Origin: Thiobacillus sp.
Lineage (GTDB): Bacteria > Pseudomonadota > Gammaproteobacteria > Burkholderiales > Thiobacillaceae
Reading direction: 5' to 3'
Length of the DNA stretch: 18,624 nt
Assembly (NCBI RefSeq): GCF_024708915.1
Contig: NZ_JANJXQ010000255.1
Coordinates: forward strand, 1 to 18,624
This document shows, in pieces, positions 10,629 to 16,075 of this stretch. A model generated the notes under the pieces. The model was given only the letters and a program-made list of their open reading frames with translations, was not told the DNA's origin and searched no databases. A program made the translations under genes and the position numbers. Position 1 is the stretch's first letter, and each line of letters starts with the position of its first letter.

Positions 10629-10644
10629 GGAACGCTCCTCGAAA

Positions 10645-10674
10645 ATAATGTGATGATGTTTTTGGTATTGTCAG
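10645..10674 (-). promoter_or_regulatory. Possible separate soxB promoter
   Basis: On the minus strand CTGACA (10669-10674) and CATTAT (10645-10650) are separated by 18 bp, just upstream of the soxB ribosome binding site. The -10 match is only 4 of 6. The main reason to consider it is the terminator that lies before soxB. Confidence 0.3.
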
Positions 10675-10740
10675 TTGATAAGGCGCAGCGGGTAAATGGT
10701 AGCTCCGGCTCATGCACAAGCGTATCGGCTCTGCAAATGA

Positions 10741-10764
10741 AAAAGCCCGGCTGCCCGGGCTTTT
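10741..10764 (-). terminator. Terminator-like hairpin between soxA and soxB
   Basis: GCCCGG (10745-10750) pairs with CCGGGC (10755-10760) around a 4-base loop, flanked by an A-run on one side and a T-run on the other. On the minus strand it stands 18 bp after the soxA stop and could end or attenuate the soxYZA message before soxB. Confidence 0.75.
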
Positions 10765-10781
10765 TCACGCAGCGCGGCCGC

Positions 10782-11627
10782 TTACTTGCGGAATACGGAA
10801 GCCTTCATCGGCAGGCCGTTGGACAGCGAGGAATGGAAATACTCCAGGTTGTTCATGGTGGCGCTGCCTTGTGCCGCCGGCACGCCGCGCACCATCCGGA
10901 AACAACCGCTATAGCGCTGTTGCAGGGTGGTCAGGGTGTCGCCGCCACGGAACACCGGCCAGTGCACGGTATGGCCGATCGCAGGTGAGATCAGTTCGGA
11001 GCGCAGACGGACGCCGGCGTTCTGCACGTGGCAGCTGGCACAGGCGAAGTTGAGCTGCCCCCTGCGGCCGAAGAAGGTCGTCTTGCCGTCCTGGTAGGCG
11101 GCCATGGCCTTGGGGCCTTCGACTTTGATGTTCACCAGCATGCCGTCGGACAAGGTGCGCATATAGGACGTCAGAACCCCCATGGTTTTCATGTCGTCGA
11201 CCTTGTAGGCGTCTTCGCCATTGGCGGTACGGCAGCTGTTGATCGCATCGTGCAGCGTGACGACCTTGCCCTTGGCATCGTCGAACATGGGATAGTTGCC
11301 GGCGATCTGCTTGCCGCCGCCGGGCAGGCAGTCGGCATAGGTTTTGCCGTTCTTGAACGGGGTTTCCCACATCTTGCGGCCGGCCTCGATCGTGGCTTCG
11401 TAGGGCGGGAATTCCATGATGGCGTCGTATTGCGCCTTGCTGTCGGCATCGAATGCCAGCGCGCCGTAGACGTAGTCTTCAATGTTGACGTTGGGATTCT
11501 TGGATGTGTAGTGCTTGATGAGATCCTGCCGATCCTGCTCGGGCGTAGCGTGCACCGTGGCAGCGCCCAGGGCGATACCCAGACCAGCCATGCCTGCCAG
11601 CAGTTTCAAGATATTTTTTTGTTTCAT
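10782..11627 (-). CDS. soxA: SoxA, monoheme type
   Basis: SoxA with SoxX forms the cytochrome that couples thiosulfate to the SoxY cysteine. The 281-residue precursor has a Sec signal (cleavage near VHA-TP, residue 27). It has a single haem motif CASCH at 196-200, and the reactive or ligand cysteine Cys242 in YSGCFRMVRG. The N-terminal haem of diheme SoxA is absent. At its place are Cys100 (DCLPGGG) and Cys132 (SCR), which may form a disulfide as in known monoheme SoxA proteins. The ATG at 11627 has a near-perfect GAGGAGG. No soxX accompanies it here; the nearest is in the upstream operon at 14242-14739. Confidence 0.93.
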   Translation of the reverse strand: MKQKNILKLLAGMAGLGIALGAATVHATPEQDRQDLIKHYTSKNPNVNIEDYVYGALAFDADSKAQYDAIMEFPPYEATIEAGRKMWETPFKNGKTYADCLPGGGKQIAGNYPMFDDAKGKVVTLHDAINSCRTANGEDAYKVDDMKTMGVLTSYMRTLSDGMLVNIKVEGPKAMAAYQDGKTTFFGRRGQLNFACASCHVQNAGVRLRSELISPAIGHTVHWPVFRGGDTLTTLQQRYSGCFRMVRGVPAAQGSATMNNLEYFHSSLSNGLPMKASVFRK

Positions 11628-11650
11628 GCCGTCCTCCTCAAACCTGATGA

Positions 11651-11682
11651 TAAAACACGAGCGGGGCATGGTGCCCCGCTCG
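11651..11682 (-). terminator. Strong hairpin between soxZ and soxA (attenuator-like)
   Basis: A perfect 11-bp stem (11658-11668 with 11672-11682) with a 3-base loop begins 14 bp after the soxZ stop. On the minus strand it is followed by TGTTTTA, an imperfect T-run. It may partly terminate transcription or protect the soxYZ message. Confidence 0.6.
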
Positions 11683-11695
11683 GATATTGCCTGAA

Positions 11696-12010
11696 TTAGC
11701 CGATGGTGGCTTCGGCGGAGTTTTTGTCGCCTTTGTTGTCGACCCAGTTGACGACGACCTTGTCGCCTTTCTTGGGCCCCTTGACCTTGAATCCCAGGTA
11801 GGGGTTCTTGGAGATGCCGGTGCCGAAGTCGGCGTTCAGCACTGCGGCGCCGTTGACGGTGGCCGTCACGTCCTGAATGAAGTGGGCGGGCACCAGTTGG
11901 CCGGTTTTGGCGTCTTTGCGCAGACCGGTTTCCATCGGGTGGTTCATCAGCACTTTGACGTCGGCGACGTCGCCTGCCATGGTGACGCGGATACGCATGG
12001 GTTCAGCCAT
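11696..12010 (-). CDS. soxZ: SoxZ, sulfur carrier complex subunit
   Basis: A 104-residue protein without a signal peptide, as usual for SoxZ, which is exported with SoxY through the Tat pathway. The start MAEPMRIRVTMAGDVADVKVLMNHPMETGLRKD and the DVTATVNG and PYLGFKVKGPKKGD segments are typical of its immunoglobulin-like fold. The ATG at 12010 is preceded by AAAGGAA. It follows soxY by 59 bp. Confidence 0.96.
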   Translation of the reverse strand: MAEPMRIRVTMAGDVADVKVLMNHPMETGLRKDAKTGQLVPAHFIQDVTATVNGAAVLNADFGTGISKNPYLGFKVKGPKKGDKVVVNWVDNKGDKNSAEATIG

Positions 12011-12069
12011 TTGGCTTTCCTTTCTAGTAAAGAATTCAGTTCAACGCATGATGTCTGGCCAGGCCGGGA

Positions 12070-12537
12070 TCAGCCGCCGCAGCCGCCGACGGTGACTTTG
12101 ACTTCCTTGGCCGCGGTGTAGGACTTGCCGCCGGCATTGACCACCGCACGGACAAACGAAGTCTGAGCCACCTTGATGCGGGTGGAAATGAAGCCCTCGG
12201 CGCCGCCCGACAGGCTGTAGGAGCCGACTAGGGGGGTGCCGTTCTTTTCGGCAAAAATGGCGATGCTGGTCGTGCCGGCGATGCTGCTGGTGACTTCCAC
12301 CGGCACAACCGAACCGTTCTCGGCGATGTCCGGCATCTTGATGGTGATCTCCTTGCTGTCGATCGGGCCGACAACGTCGAGCCCCTTCATCGCATCGCCG
12401 ACGTTCTTGGCCTCGAAGGCGGCCTTGTTCCAGGCTGCCAGCGCCTGGGTGGGCTTCAGCAGGCCGGCGGCCACGGCGATGGCCACGGTGCCTGCGCCTG
12501 CGGCGCCTTTCAGTACGTTTCTACGAAGTGCATTCAT
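12070..12537 (-). CDS. soxY: SoxY, thiosulfate-carrying protein
   Basis: SoxY holds the sulfur substrate on a C-terminal cysteine during the periplasmic Sox cycle. The 155-residue precursor has a twin-arginine signal (LRRNVLKGAAGAG, residues 4-16) and ends in VGGCGG, the canonical swinging arm with Cys153. The ATG at 12537 has AAAAGGAG upstream. It is the first gene of the soxYZ-A-B unit and is preceded by a long AT-rich leader with a sigma-54 promoter. Confidence 0.97.
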   Translation of the reverse strand: MNALRRNVLKGAAGAGTVAIAVAAGLLKPTQALAAWNKAAFEAKNVGDAMKGLDVVGPIDSKEITIKMPDIAENGSVVPVEVTSSIAGTTSIAIFAEKNGTPLVGSYSLSGGAEGFISTRIKVAQTSFVRAVVNAGGKSYTAAKEVKVTVGGCGG

Positions 12538-12599
12538 TTGTCTGTCTCCTTTTAAATAGCAAAATCATCAATATTTCTGGCGTTTCCGTTTTCCATATT

Positions 12600-12619
12600 C
12601 AGGCTATTGAAATAACCTG
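12600..12619 (-). repeat. Hairpin in the soxY leader
   Basis: In the predicted soxY 5' leader, a 9-bp stem (12611-12619 with 12600-12608, one G-U pair in RNA) closes a very short loop. It lies about 45 bases into the transcript. It could stabilise the message. Confidence 0.4.
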
Positions 12620-12672
12620 TTTTTTGAATGGAAAATTGAGCAATCCACAATTTCGCCAACCCACCTACGATT

Positions 12673-12688
12673 AGCAAACGCCATGCCA
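12673..12688 (-). promoter_or_regulatory. Sigma-54 promoter of soxYZ-A-B
   Basis: The minus strand reads TGGCATGGCGTTTGCT, one mismatch from TGGCACG-N4-TTGCW, with the required 10 bases between GG and GC. The start would be near 12662, giving a leader of about 125 bases before soxY. The IHF-like site and two enhancer sites upstream support it. Confidence 0.82.
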
Positions 12689-12704
12689 AACAATGAATCA
12701 ACAC

Positions 12705-12717
12705 CAAGACATTGATA
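12705..12717 (-). promoter_or_regulatory. IHF-like site upstream of soxY
   Basis: The minus strand reads TATCAATGTCTTG, a full match to WATCAA-N4-TTR, beside an A/T tract (12718-12735). Its centre is 24 bp above the -24 element, between promoter and enhancer, where IHF normally bends DNA for sigma-54 activators. Confidence 0.65.
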
Positions 12718-12763
12718 ACAATAAAAAATATTTTCCACGCTTCGAACCGTAAACATCCAGCCA

Positions 12764-12776
12764 TGGCGTAACGCCA
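12764..12776. promoter_or_regulatory. Enhancer site A for the soxY promoter
   Basis: TGGCG-TAA-CGCCA is a perfect palindrome around 3 bases, 83 bp upstream of the -24 GG. The same palindrome occurs at 15904-15916 at an equivalent distance from the other sigma-54 promoter. Likely binding site of the neighbouring NtrC-type regulator. Confidence 0.7.
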
Positions 12777-12795
12777 GTCCCCTATGCCCTGCTTC

Positions 12796-12808
12796 GGGAG
12801 AAATGGGA
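12796..12808. promoter_or_regulatory. Enhancer site B for the soxY promoter
   Basis: GGGAGAAATGGGA begins exactly 32 bp from site A. The core GGGAGAAA is repeated at 15936-15943, again 32 bp from the matching site A. It is a degenerate form of the same half-site arrangement. About three helical turns separate A and B, suiting two dimers on one DNA face. Confidence 0.6.
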
Positions 12809-12925
12809 CACTGCAGGCACCCTGTTCTTTCGGGCACCCATTGCAGCGCAGCGCTCGAATCGCCCTGCGCTCCCCATACGGTTCACCTATCGAAAAATCC
12901 GGCTTCCCCCAATCCCGGCGGGAAA

Positions 12926-12949
12926 TAAAAAAACCGCCCCGAAGGGCGG
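12926..12949 (-). terminator. Rho-independent terminator of the soxAX-porin operon
   Basis: On the minus strand CCGCCC-TTCG-GGGCGG is followed by seven T residues. The UUCG tetraloop is a classic stable terminator loop. It lies about 70 bp after the porin stop and shields the soxY control region from read-through. Confidence 0.9.
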
Positions 12950-12956
12950 CAGAAGG

Positions 12957-12996
12957 CATAACGCATCAGAAATATCGATTTCCCCAATGCGTTATG
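12957..12996. repeat. 10-bp inverted repeat downstream of the porin gene
   Basis: CATAACGCAT (12957-12966) and ATGCGTTATG (12987-12996) are exact inverted copies around a 20-base spacer. It sits just after the porin stop and before the terminator. It may be an mRNA 3' stem or a protein site. Confidence 0.55.
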
Positions 12997-13017
12997 GAGG
13001 AGGCCATTGATGCGACG

Positions 13018-14181
13018 TCACATAAATTTCTTGGCAAAAGGCACCGTGACGCGGACGGTGAAAATATTGTCTTCAATTGTATTGTTGTCGTTCCGGATAC
13101 GGTCTGCCTGGTATTGCAGGCGGATCCCGCGGTCAAGACGCTGAGTCAGGCCGATCGAGGTTTCCTGGAACGTATTGTTGCTCAGGGAAGTATTCGGATC
13201 ATATTCAGAATAGCGCCCCACGGCCTCCCATTTCGGCGTCAATTTATAACCGAGCGAAAGCTCATAGCCCCTGGCTTTCAGATCGGCAGCACCGCCCGGA
13301 GTTTCATCCTTGCCGGTCATGACTTCGCCCCAGGCCCACCACTTGTCCTTGGCATAATCGTTGTAACGCAGCACGAAGGCATGGCGTTCACGGTCGAGTT
13401 CCGGCCCCGCGTTGATCTGCGCGCTGCCGAGCCGCAAGCCGTAATGCGCCCAGATCGATCCCTTGTGAAACTCCAGGCTGCCGTTGAAGTCTTTCTTGTC
13501 GCCTTCGTCCTGCTGCTTGACGCCCGTGCTGTTGTAGACGCCGGCGGTATAGGTCAGGCTGCTGTCGCTGCCCAGGTTGATCTGATTGAAAGCCATGATG
13601 CCGGTCTTGAAGATGTTGGTCACGATTTCACCGCCATCCGCCGTACAACCGATCGAGCCGCAGCCATAGAGCTGCGAGGTCATGCGGGTGTAATTGACCC
13701 ATGGCGCAATTCCGGCGGGAACGTAAAAGGCATGGCCGAACGGGACGATCACGGACCCCACCTGGATGTTGGTCATGTCGAAAACATCGCGGAAGGTGGC
13801 GCTGGCGCGAAAGGCGCGCGCACTGCCGTTGGCCGCAGAAGTGACCCCGTTGCGCGCCCATTCCGTGACGACCAGATAATCCACGTCCTTGGTGATGCTG
13901 CCTTTCATGTACCAGCGCAGGCGCTGGAATGAAAACTCGCTCTTGTCGGATGCCGCATTCTTGCTGTCGGTCAGCGTGAAAGTGGGCTGCATCTCGACGC
14001 CCATGGTCATGGTGACCTCGTCCGAAGGCGCGGACTCGCGTCCGTACAGCATGGGCCAGGCCTTGTAGGAATCGACCTTGGCCTCCGCCTCCGCCTGGGC
14101 TGCCTGATGGAACAAGGACATCCCCGTAAGGCACAGCGCCGACAAGGTGTATTGGGTAAACTTCTTCGAAGAATCAGTCAT
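13018..14181 (-). CDS. Outer-membrane porin, OprO/OprP-like beta-barrel
   Basis: A 387-residue precursor with a Sec signal (cleavage near AQA-EA, residue 30). The rest alternates short polar and aromatic strands typical of a beta-barrel, for example FSFQRLRWYMKGSITKDVDYLVVTEW and YELSLGYKLTPKWEAVGRYSEYDP, resembling phosphate-selective porins O/P or related general porins. A CGSIGC pair (Cys174, Cys179) could make a disulfide in an external loop. It ends in VRVTVPFAKKFM: Met, rather than the usual Phe, is the last residue. The start has AAAGGA at good spacing. It lies 60 bp after soxX in one operon, suggesting it admits thiosulfate or another sulfur anion to the periplasm. Specificity cannot be read from the sequence. 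Confidence 0.8.
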   Translation of the reverse strand: MTDSSKKFTQYTLSALCLTGMSLFHQAAQAEAEAKVDSYKAWPMLYGRESAPSDEVTMTMGVEMQPTFTLTDSKNAASDKSEFSFQRLRWYMKGSITKDVDYLVVTEWARNGVTSAANGSARAFRASATFRDVFDMTNIQVGSVIVPFGHAFYVPAGIAPWVNYTRMTSQLYGCGSIGCTADGGEIVTNIFKTGIMAFNQINLGSDSSLTYTAGVYNSTGVKQQDEGDKKDFNGSLEFHKGSIWAHYGLRLGSAQINAGPELDRERHAFVLRYNDYAKDKWWAWGEVMTGKDETPGGAADLKARGYELSLGYKLTPKWEAVGRYSEYDPNTSLSNNTFQETSIGLTQRLDRGIRLQYQADRIRNDNNTIEDNIFTVRVTVPFAKKFM

Positions 14182-14241
14182 GTGTGATTTCCTTTCCGCG
14201 CATTGGCGCGGGATTGCGATCGTTGTCTGGGAAACGCGTGT

Positions 14242-14739
14242 TTACTTGGCGTACAGGAATGCCATGACATCCTGGATATCCTGGTCGGTCAGCACCTTGT
14301 TCGGGCCATAAACGGGCATGAAGGCATTCGGGTTGTAGAAGCGGACATCCCAGAGACGCTGATAGGTGTAGTCCAAAGGCATTTCCCGATACCCGTAGCC
14401 CTTCAAGCTGGGGCCGATGGTGCCGCCTTCGTGCTTGGGCAGCGCATGGCAGGCAATGCAGTTCCCCCAACGCAGGTTGGTTGCGATTTTCTCGCCCCGT
14501 TCCGCGTCCCCGTTGAGCGGTCCCTTGAACTCGACACGTTCCACCGGCGGCGAGGTCATTTTTCCGCATGGCAGGTCGTAGTCGTGGCAAGGAAAGTTCT
14601 TGAGCAGTTCGCGCGGATACTGTTCGCCGGGAACCCACTTCGGCGCCTCCTCGGCCGAGCTGGGGGCGATTGCGCCGACGGTCAGAGAAGCCGCCAGCAC
14701 AAGCAGTGGCAGATAACGCTGTTTGAAGCCAAATTTCAT
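14242..14739 (-). CDS. soxX: SoxX-like monoheme cytochrome c
   Basis: A 165-residue periplasmic precursor with a Sec signal (cleavage near SSA-EE, residue 29). It has haem motif CIACH at 94-98 and the likely axial Met141 in NAFMPVYG. The pattern RGEKIATN...GNCIACHALP...GTIGPSLKGYG and the ending LTDQDIQDVMAFLY are those of SoxX. An extra N-terminal segment carries Cys51 and Cys58 (PCHDYDLPC), which I do not recall from standard SoxX and which may form a disulfide. The start has AAAAGGAAAA upstream. It follows the diheme soxA by 43 bp and is most likely its partner, and may also serve the monoheme SoxA. Confidence 0.88.
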   Translation of the reverse strand: MKFGFKQRYLPLLVLAASLTVGAIAPSSAEEAPKWVPGEQYPRELLKNFPCHDYDLPCGKMTSPPVERVEFKGPLNGDAERGEKIATNLRWGNCIACHALPKHEGGTIGPSLKGYGYREMPLDYTYQRLWDVRFYNPNAFMPVYGPNKVLTDQDIQDVMAFLYAK

Positions 14740-14782
14740 GTCAGTTTTCCTTTTTAATCAGTTGCGGCACCGAAGACGCGCT

Positions 14783-15730
14783 TCAATCCAGATAGCTGGT
14801 ATCCATGTTGTATTCGCTGACCGGGATACTCATCTTGTAGCCATTCGCCGACGCCTTGAGGAACACCTCGATATCCGTCATGGCTGGGCTGCCTTCCTCC
14901 CCTGGGTAGATGCGCGACAAAATCTGGCAGGACTTGATCTGGTGCTGGAGGGTGAAGACGTACTCGAAATCGTCGCCCGGCAACGTGTAGGGAAAGTGAT
15001 AGATGGGGTACTGGGCGGCGTCGCCGAAGAAAGTGGTCGGACGCTGGCCGCGCAGATATTTGCCTGTGGCGGGCGGGGTATGGCAGCTCGCGCAGGCGAA
15101 GTTGAAATGTCCGCCGCGCTTGAAGAACAAGTCGCGGCCCCGTTCGTAGGACGCCTTGATCGGCCCCGGAGAGGTGGCATCGATCTTCACGACCTTGCCA
15201 TCCGACAGGGAGCCGACGAAGAAGTCGATCAGCGTGTTCTGGCGCGTGTTCTCCTTCCAGTCGAAACCGAGCCGTTCGGTTGCGCAGGTTTTGATCTGCG
15301 TGGGGACGGTCACGACGCGCTTCAGGCGTTTGTTGTAGGCCGGGTAGTTTGCGTATATCCCCTTGAGCTTTTTCCCTTCTGCGCCGTGGCAGGAAGCACA
15401 GGATTGCCCCTTGGCATTCTTCTCGTCGTAGTACCCCCTGCCGATATCGATCGCGCTTTCCGCATCGAAGCTTTTGATAGCCCAGCGGAAATCCTTGTAG
15501 TTCATCTCATGGGACATCTTTCCGCTTTTCTTGGCGGCTTCGAGCGTCTTCTCATCCTTCCAGTATTGATAGGTATTCGAGAATTTCGCGTCTCCCGAAA
15601 CATGTGGGATTGCCAGCTCCTTGCCCGGCATGTAGTCGAATTTCGGATACTCCTCGGCGCTTGCCGGAAGCGCGGCGGCAGCAAGGCAAGCGCCGAATGC
15701 CAGCAATTTGAGTTTTCTTGGAATGTTCAT
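14783..15730 (-). CDS. soxA: Second SoxA, diheme type
   Basis: A 315-residue periplasmic precursor with a Sec signal (cleavage near ASA-EE, residue 25). Two haem motifs CASCH lie at 111-115 and 213-217, the second in HFNFACASCH as in SoxA. Cys268 in KSCQILSRIYPGEEGSPAMTDIE... is the expected cysteine haem ligand or sulfur-accepting residue. Cys149 sits between the haems. It differs greatly from the monoheme SoxA at 10782-11627, so the pair is not a recent duplication. I set the start at ATG 15730, preceded by GGAGAGG; upstream in-frame codons would spoil the signal peptide. First gene of the soxA-soxX-porin operon. Confidence 0.88.
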   Translation of the reverse strand: MNIPRKLKLLAFGACLAAAALPASAEEYPKFDYMPGKELAIPHVSGDAKFSNTYQYWKDEKTLEAAKKSGKMSHEMNYKDFRWAIKSFDAESAIDIGRGYYDEKNAKGQSCASCHGAEGKKLKGIYANYPAYNKRLKRVVTVPTQIKTCATERLGFDWKENTRQNTLIDFFVGSLSDGKVVKIDATSPGPIKASYERGRDLFFKRGGHFNFACASCHTPPATGKYLRGQRPTTFFGDAAQYPIYHFPYTLPGDDFEYVFTLQHQIKSCQILSRIYPGEEGSPAMTDIEVFLKASANGYKMSIPVSEYNMDTSYLD

Positions 15731-15758
15731 AGCCTCTCCATTAATTGAAACAAACGAG

Positions 15759-15787
15759 TCGGGCGGAAGATCGCTGTTGCCGCCCGA
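15759..15787 (-). repeat. Hairpin in the leader of the diheme soxA
   Basis: TCGGGCGG (15759-15766) and CCGCCCGA (15780-15787) form a perfect 8-bp stem with a 13-base loop. If transcription starts near 15801, the stem lies about 15 bases from the 5' end. There is no T-run behind it. It may protect the message. Confidence 0.5.
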
Positions 15788-15811
15788 GTCGCGTCCACCC
15801 GACAGGCTTAA

Positions 15812-15827
15812 AGCATACGTCGTGCCA
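15812..15827 (-). promoter_or_regulatory. Sigma-54 promoter of the soxA-soxX-porin operon
   Basis: The minus strand reads TGGCACGACGTATGCT. It matches TGGCACG-N4-TTGCW with one mismatch (ATGC for TTGC) and correct GG-to-GC spacing. Predicted start near 15801, about 70 bases before the ATG. Confidence 0.85.
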
Positions 15828-15844
15828 GCAGCGAAACAAGGCAA

Positions 15845-15857
15845 TAATCAATTGAAA
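15845..15857 (-). promoter_or_regulatory. IHF-like site upstream of the diheme soxA
   Basis: The minus strand reads TTTCAATTGATTA, one mismatch from WATCAA-N4-TTR, in an A/T-rich stretch. Its centre is 25 bp above the -24 element, matching the position of the IHF-like site at the soxY promoter. Confidence 0.5.
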
Positions 15858-15871
15858 ACAAAGGAAAAATC

Positions 15872-15898
15872 AAAAAAGCGCCCGACCAGAAAGGCGCT
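15872..15898 (-). terminator. Isolated minus-strand terminator in the divergent control region
   Basis: On the minus strand AGCGCC (complement of 15893-15898) and GGCGCT (complement of 15877-15882) enclose a 10-base loop and are followed by TTTTTT. No minus-strand gene lies before it. It could block antisense transcripts from entering the soxA promoter or end a short RNA. Confidence 0.55.
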
Positions 15899-15903
15899 GC
15901 CAC

Positions 15904-15916
15904 TGGCGTATCGCCA
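15904..15916. promoter_or_regulatory. Enhancer site A for the diheme soxA promoter
   Basis: TGGCG-TAT-CGCCA, a perfect palindrome around 3 bases, centred 84 bp above the -24 GG. Same motif and position as 12764-12776 at soxY. It is also about 120 bp upstream of the sigma-54-like promoter of the regulator gene, so it could serve both directions. Confidence 0.7.
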
Positions 15917-15935
15917 ATCGGTCAGGCCAAGCCAT

Positions 15936-15948
15936 GGGAGAAACGCCA
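15936..15948. promoter_or_regulatory. Enhancer site B for the diheme soxA promoter
   Basis: GGGAGAAACGCCA begins 32 bp from site A. It keeps the exact CGCCA half and a degenerate left half. Its GGGAGAAA core recurs at the same spacing in the soxY region. Confidence 0.6.
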
Positions 15949-16030
15949 TAGCACGCATGCGTACCGTTTTTTCCCCGATGCCCGGCCAATAGCCCGCGAG
16001 CTTGACGCTGGCCGCAGGATGGGACTAAGG

Positions 16031-16046
16031 TGGTCCGCAGATTGCG
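16031..16046 (+). promoter_or_regulatory. Sigma-54-like promoter of the regulator gene
   Basis: TGGTCCGCAGATTGCG keeps GG and GC at the right spacing with an intact TTGC, with mismatches at CA and the last base. Transcription would start near 16057 and leave a leader of about 19 bases, which argues for ATG 16076 as start. It implies autoregulation. Confidence 0.5.
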
Positions 16047-16075
16047 TTTTAATGACTTGGCTTCTTCCTGGTTCC

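Noticed and set aside
8679..10988. Long plus-strand open frame opposite soxB and soxA
   Set aside because: It is a GC-rich shadow of soxB with no signature of its own and covers the soxA-soxB terminator.
12552..12959. Minus-strand open frame of 135 codons upstream of soxY
   Set aside because: It runs through the terminator, enhancer sites, IHF-like site and sigma-54 promoter, has no ribosome binding site and no recognisable product. Its last 14 codons, starting at an internal ATG, could be a leader peptide, but no Shine-Dalgarno supports this.
12966..12977. TCAGAAATATCG occurs here and again at 18497-18508
   Set aside because: A shared 12-mer is expected by chance several times in a window of this size, and the flanks do not match.
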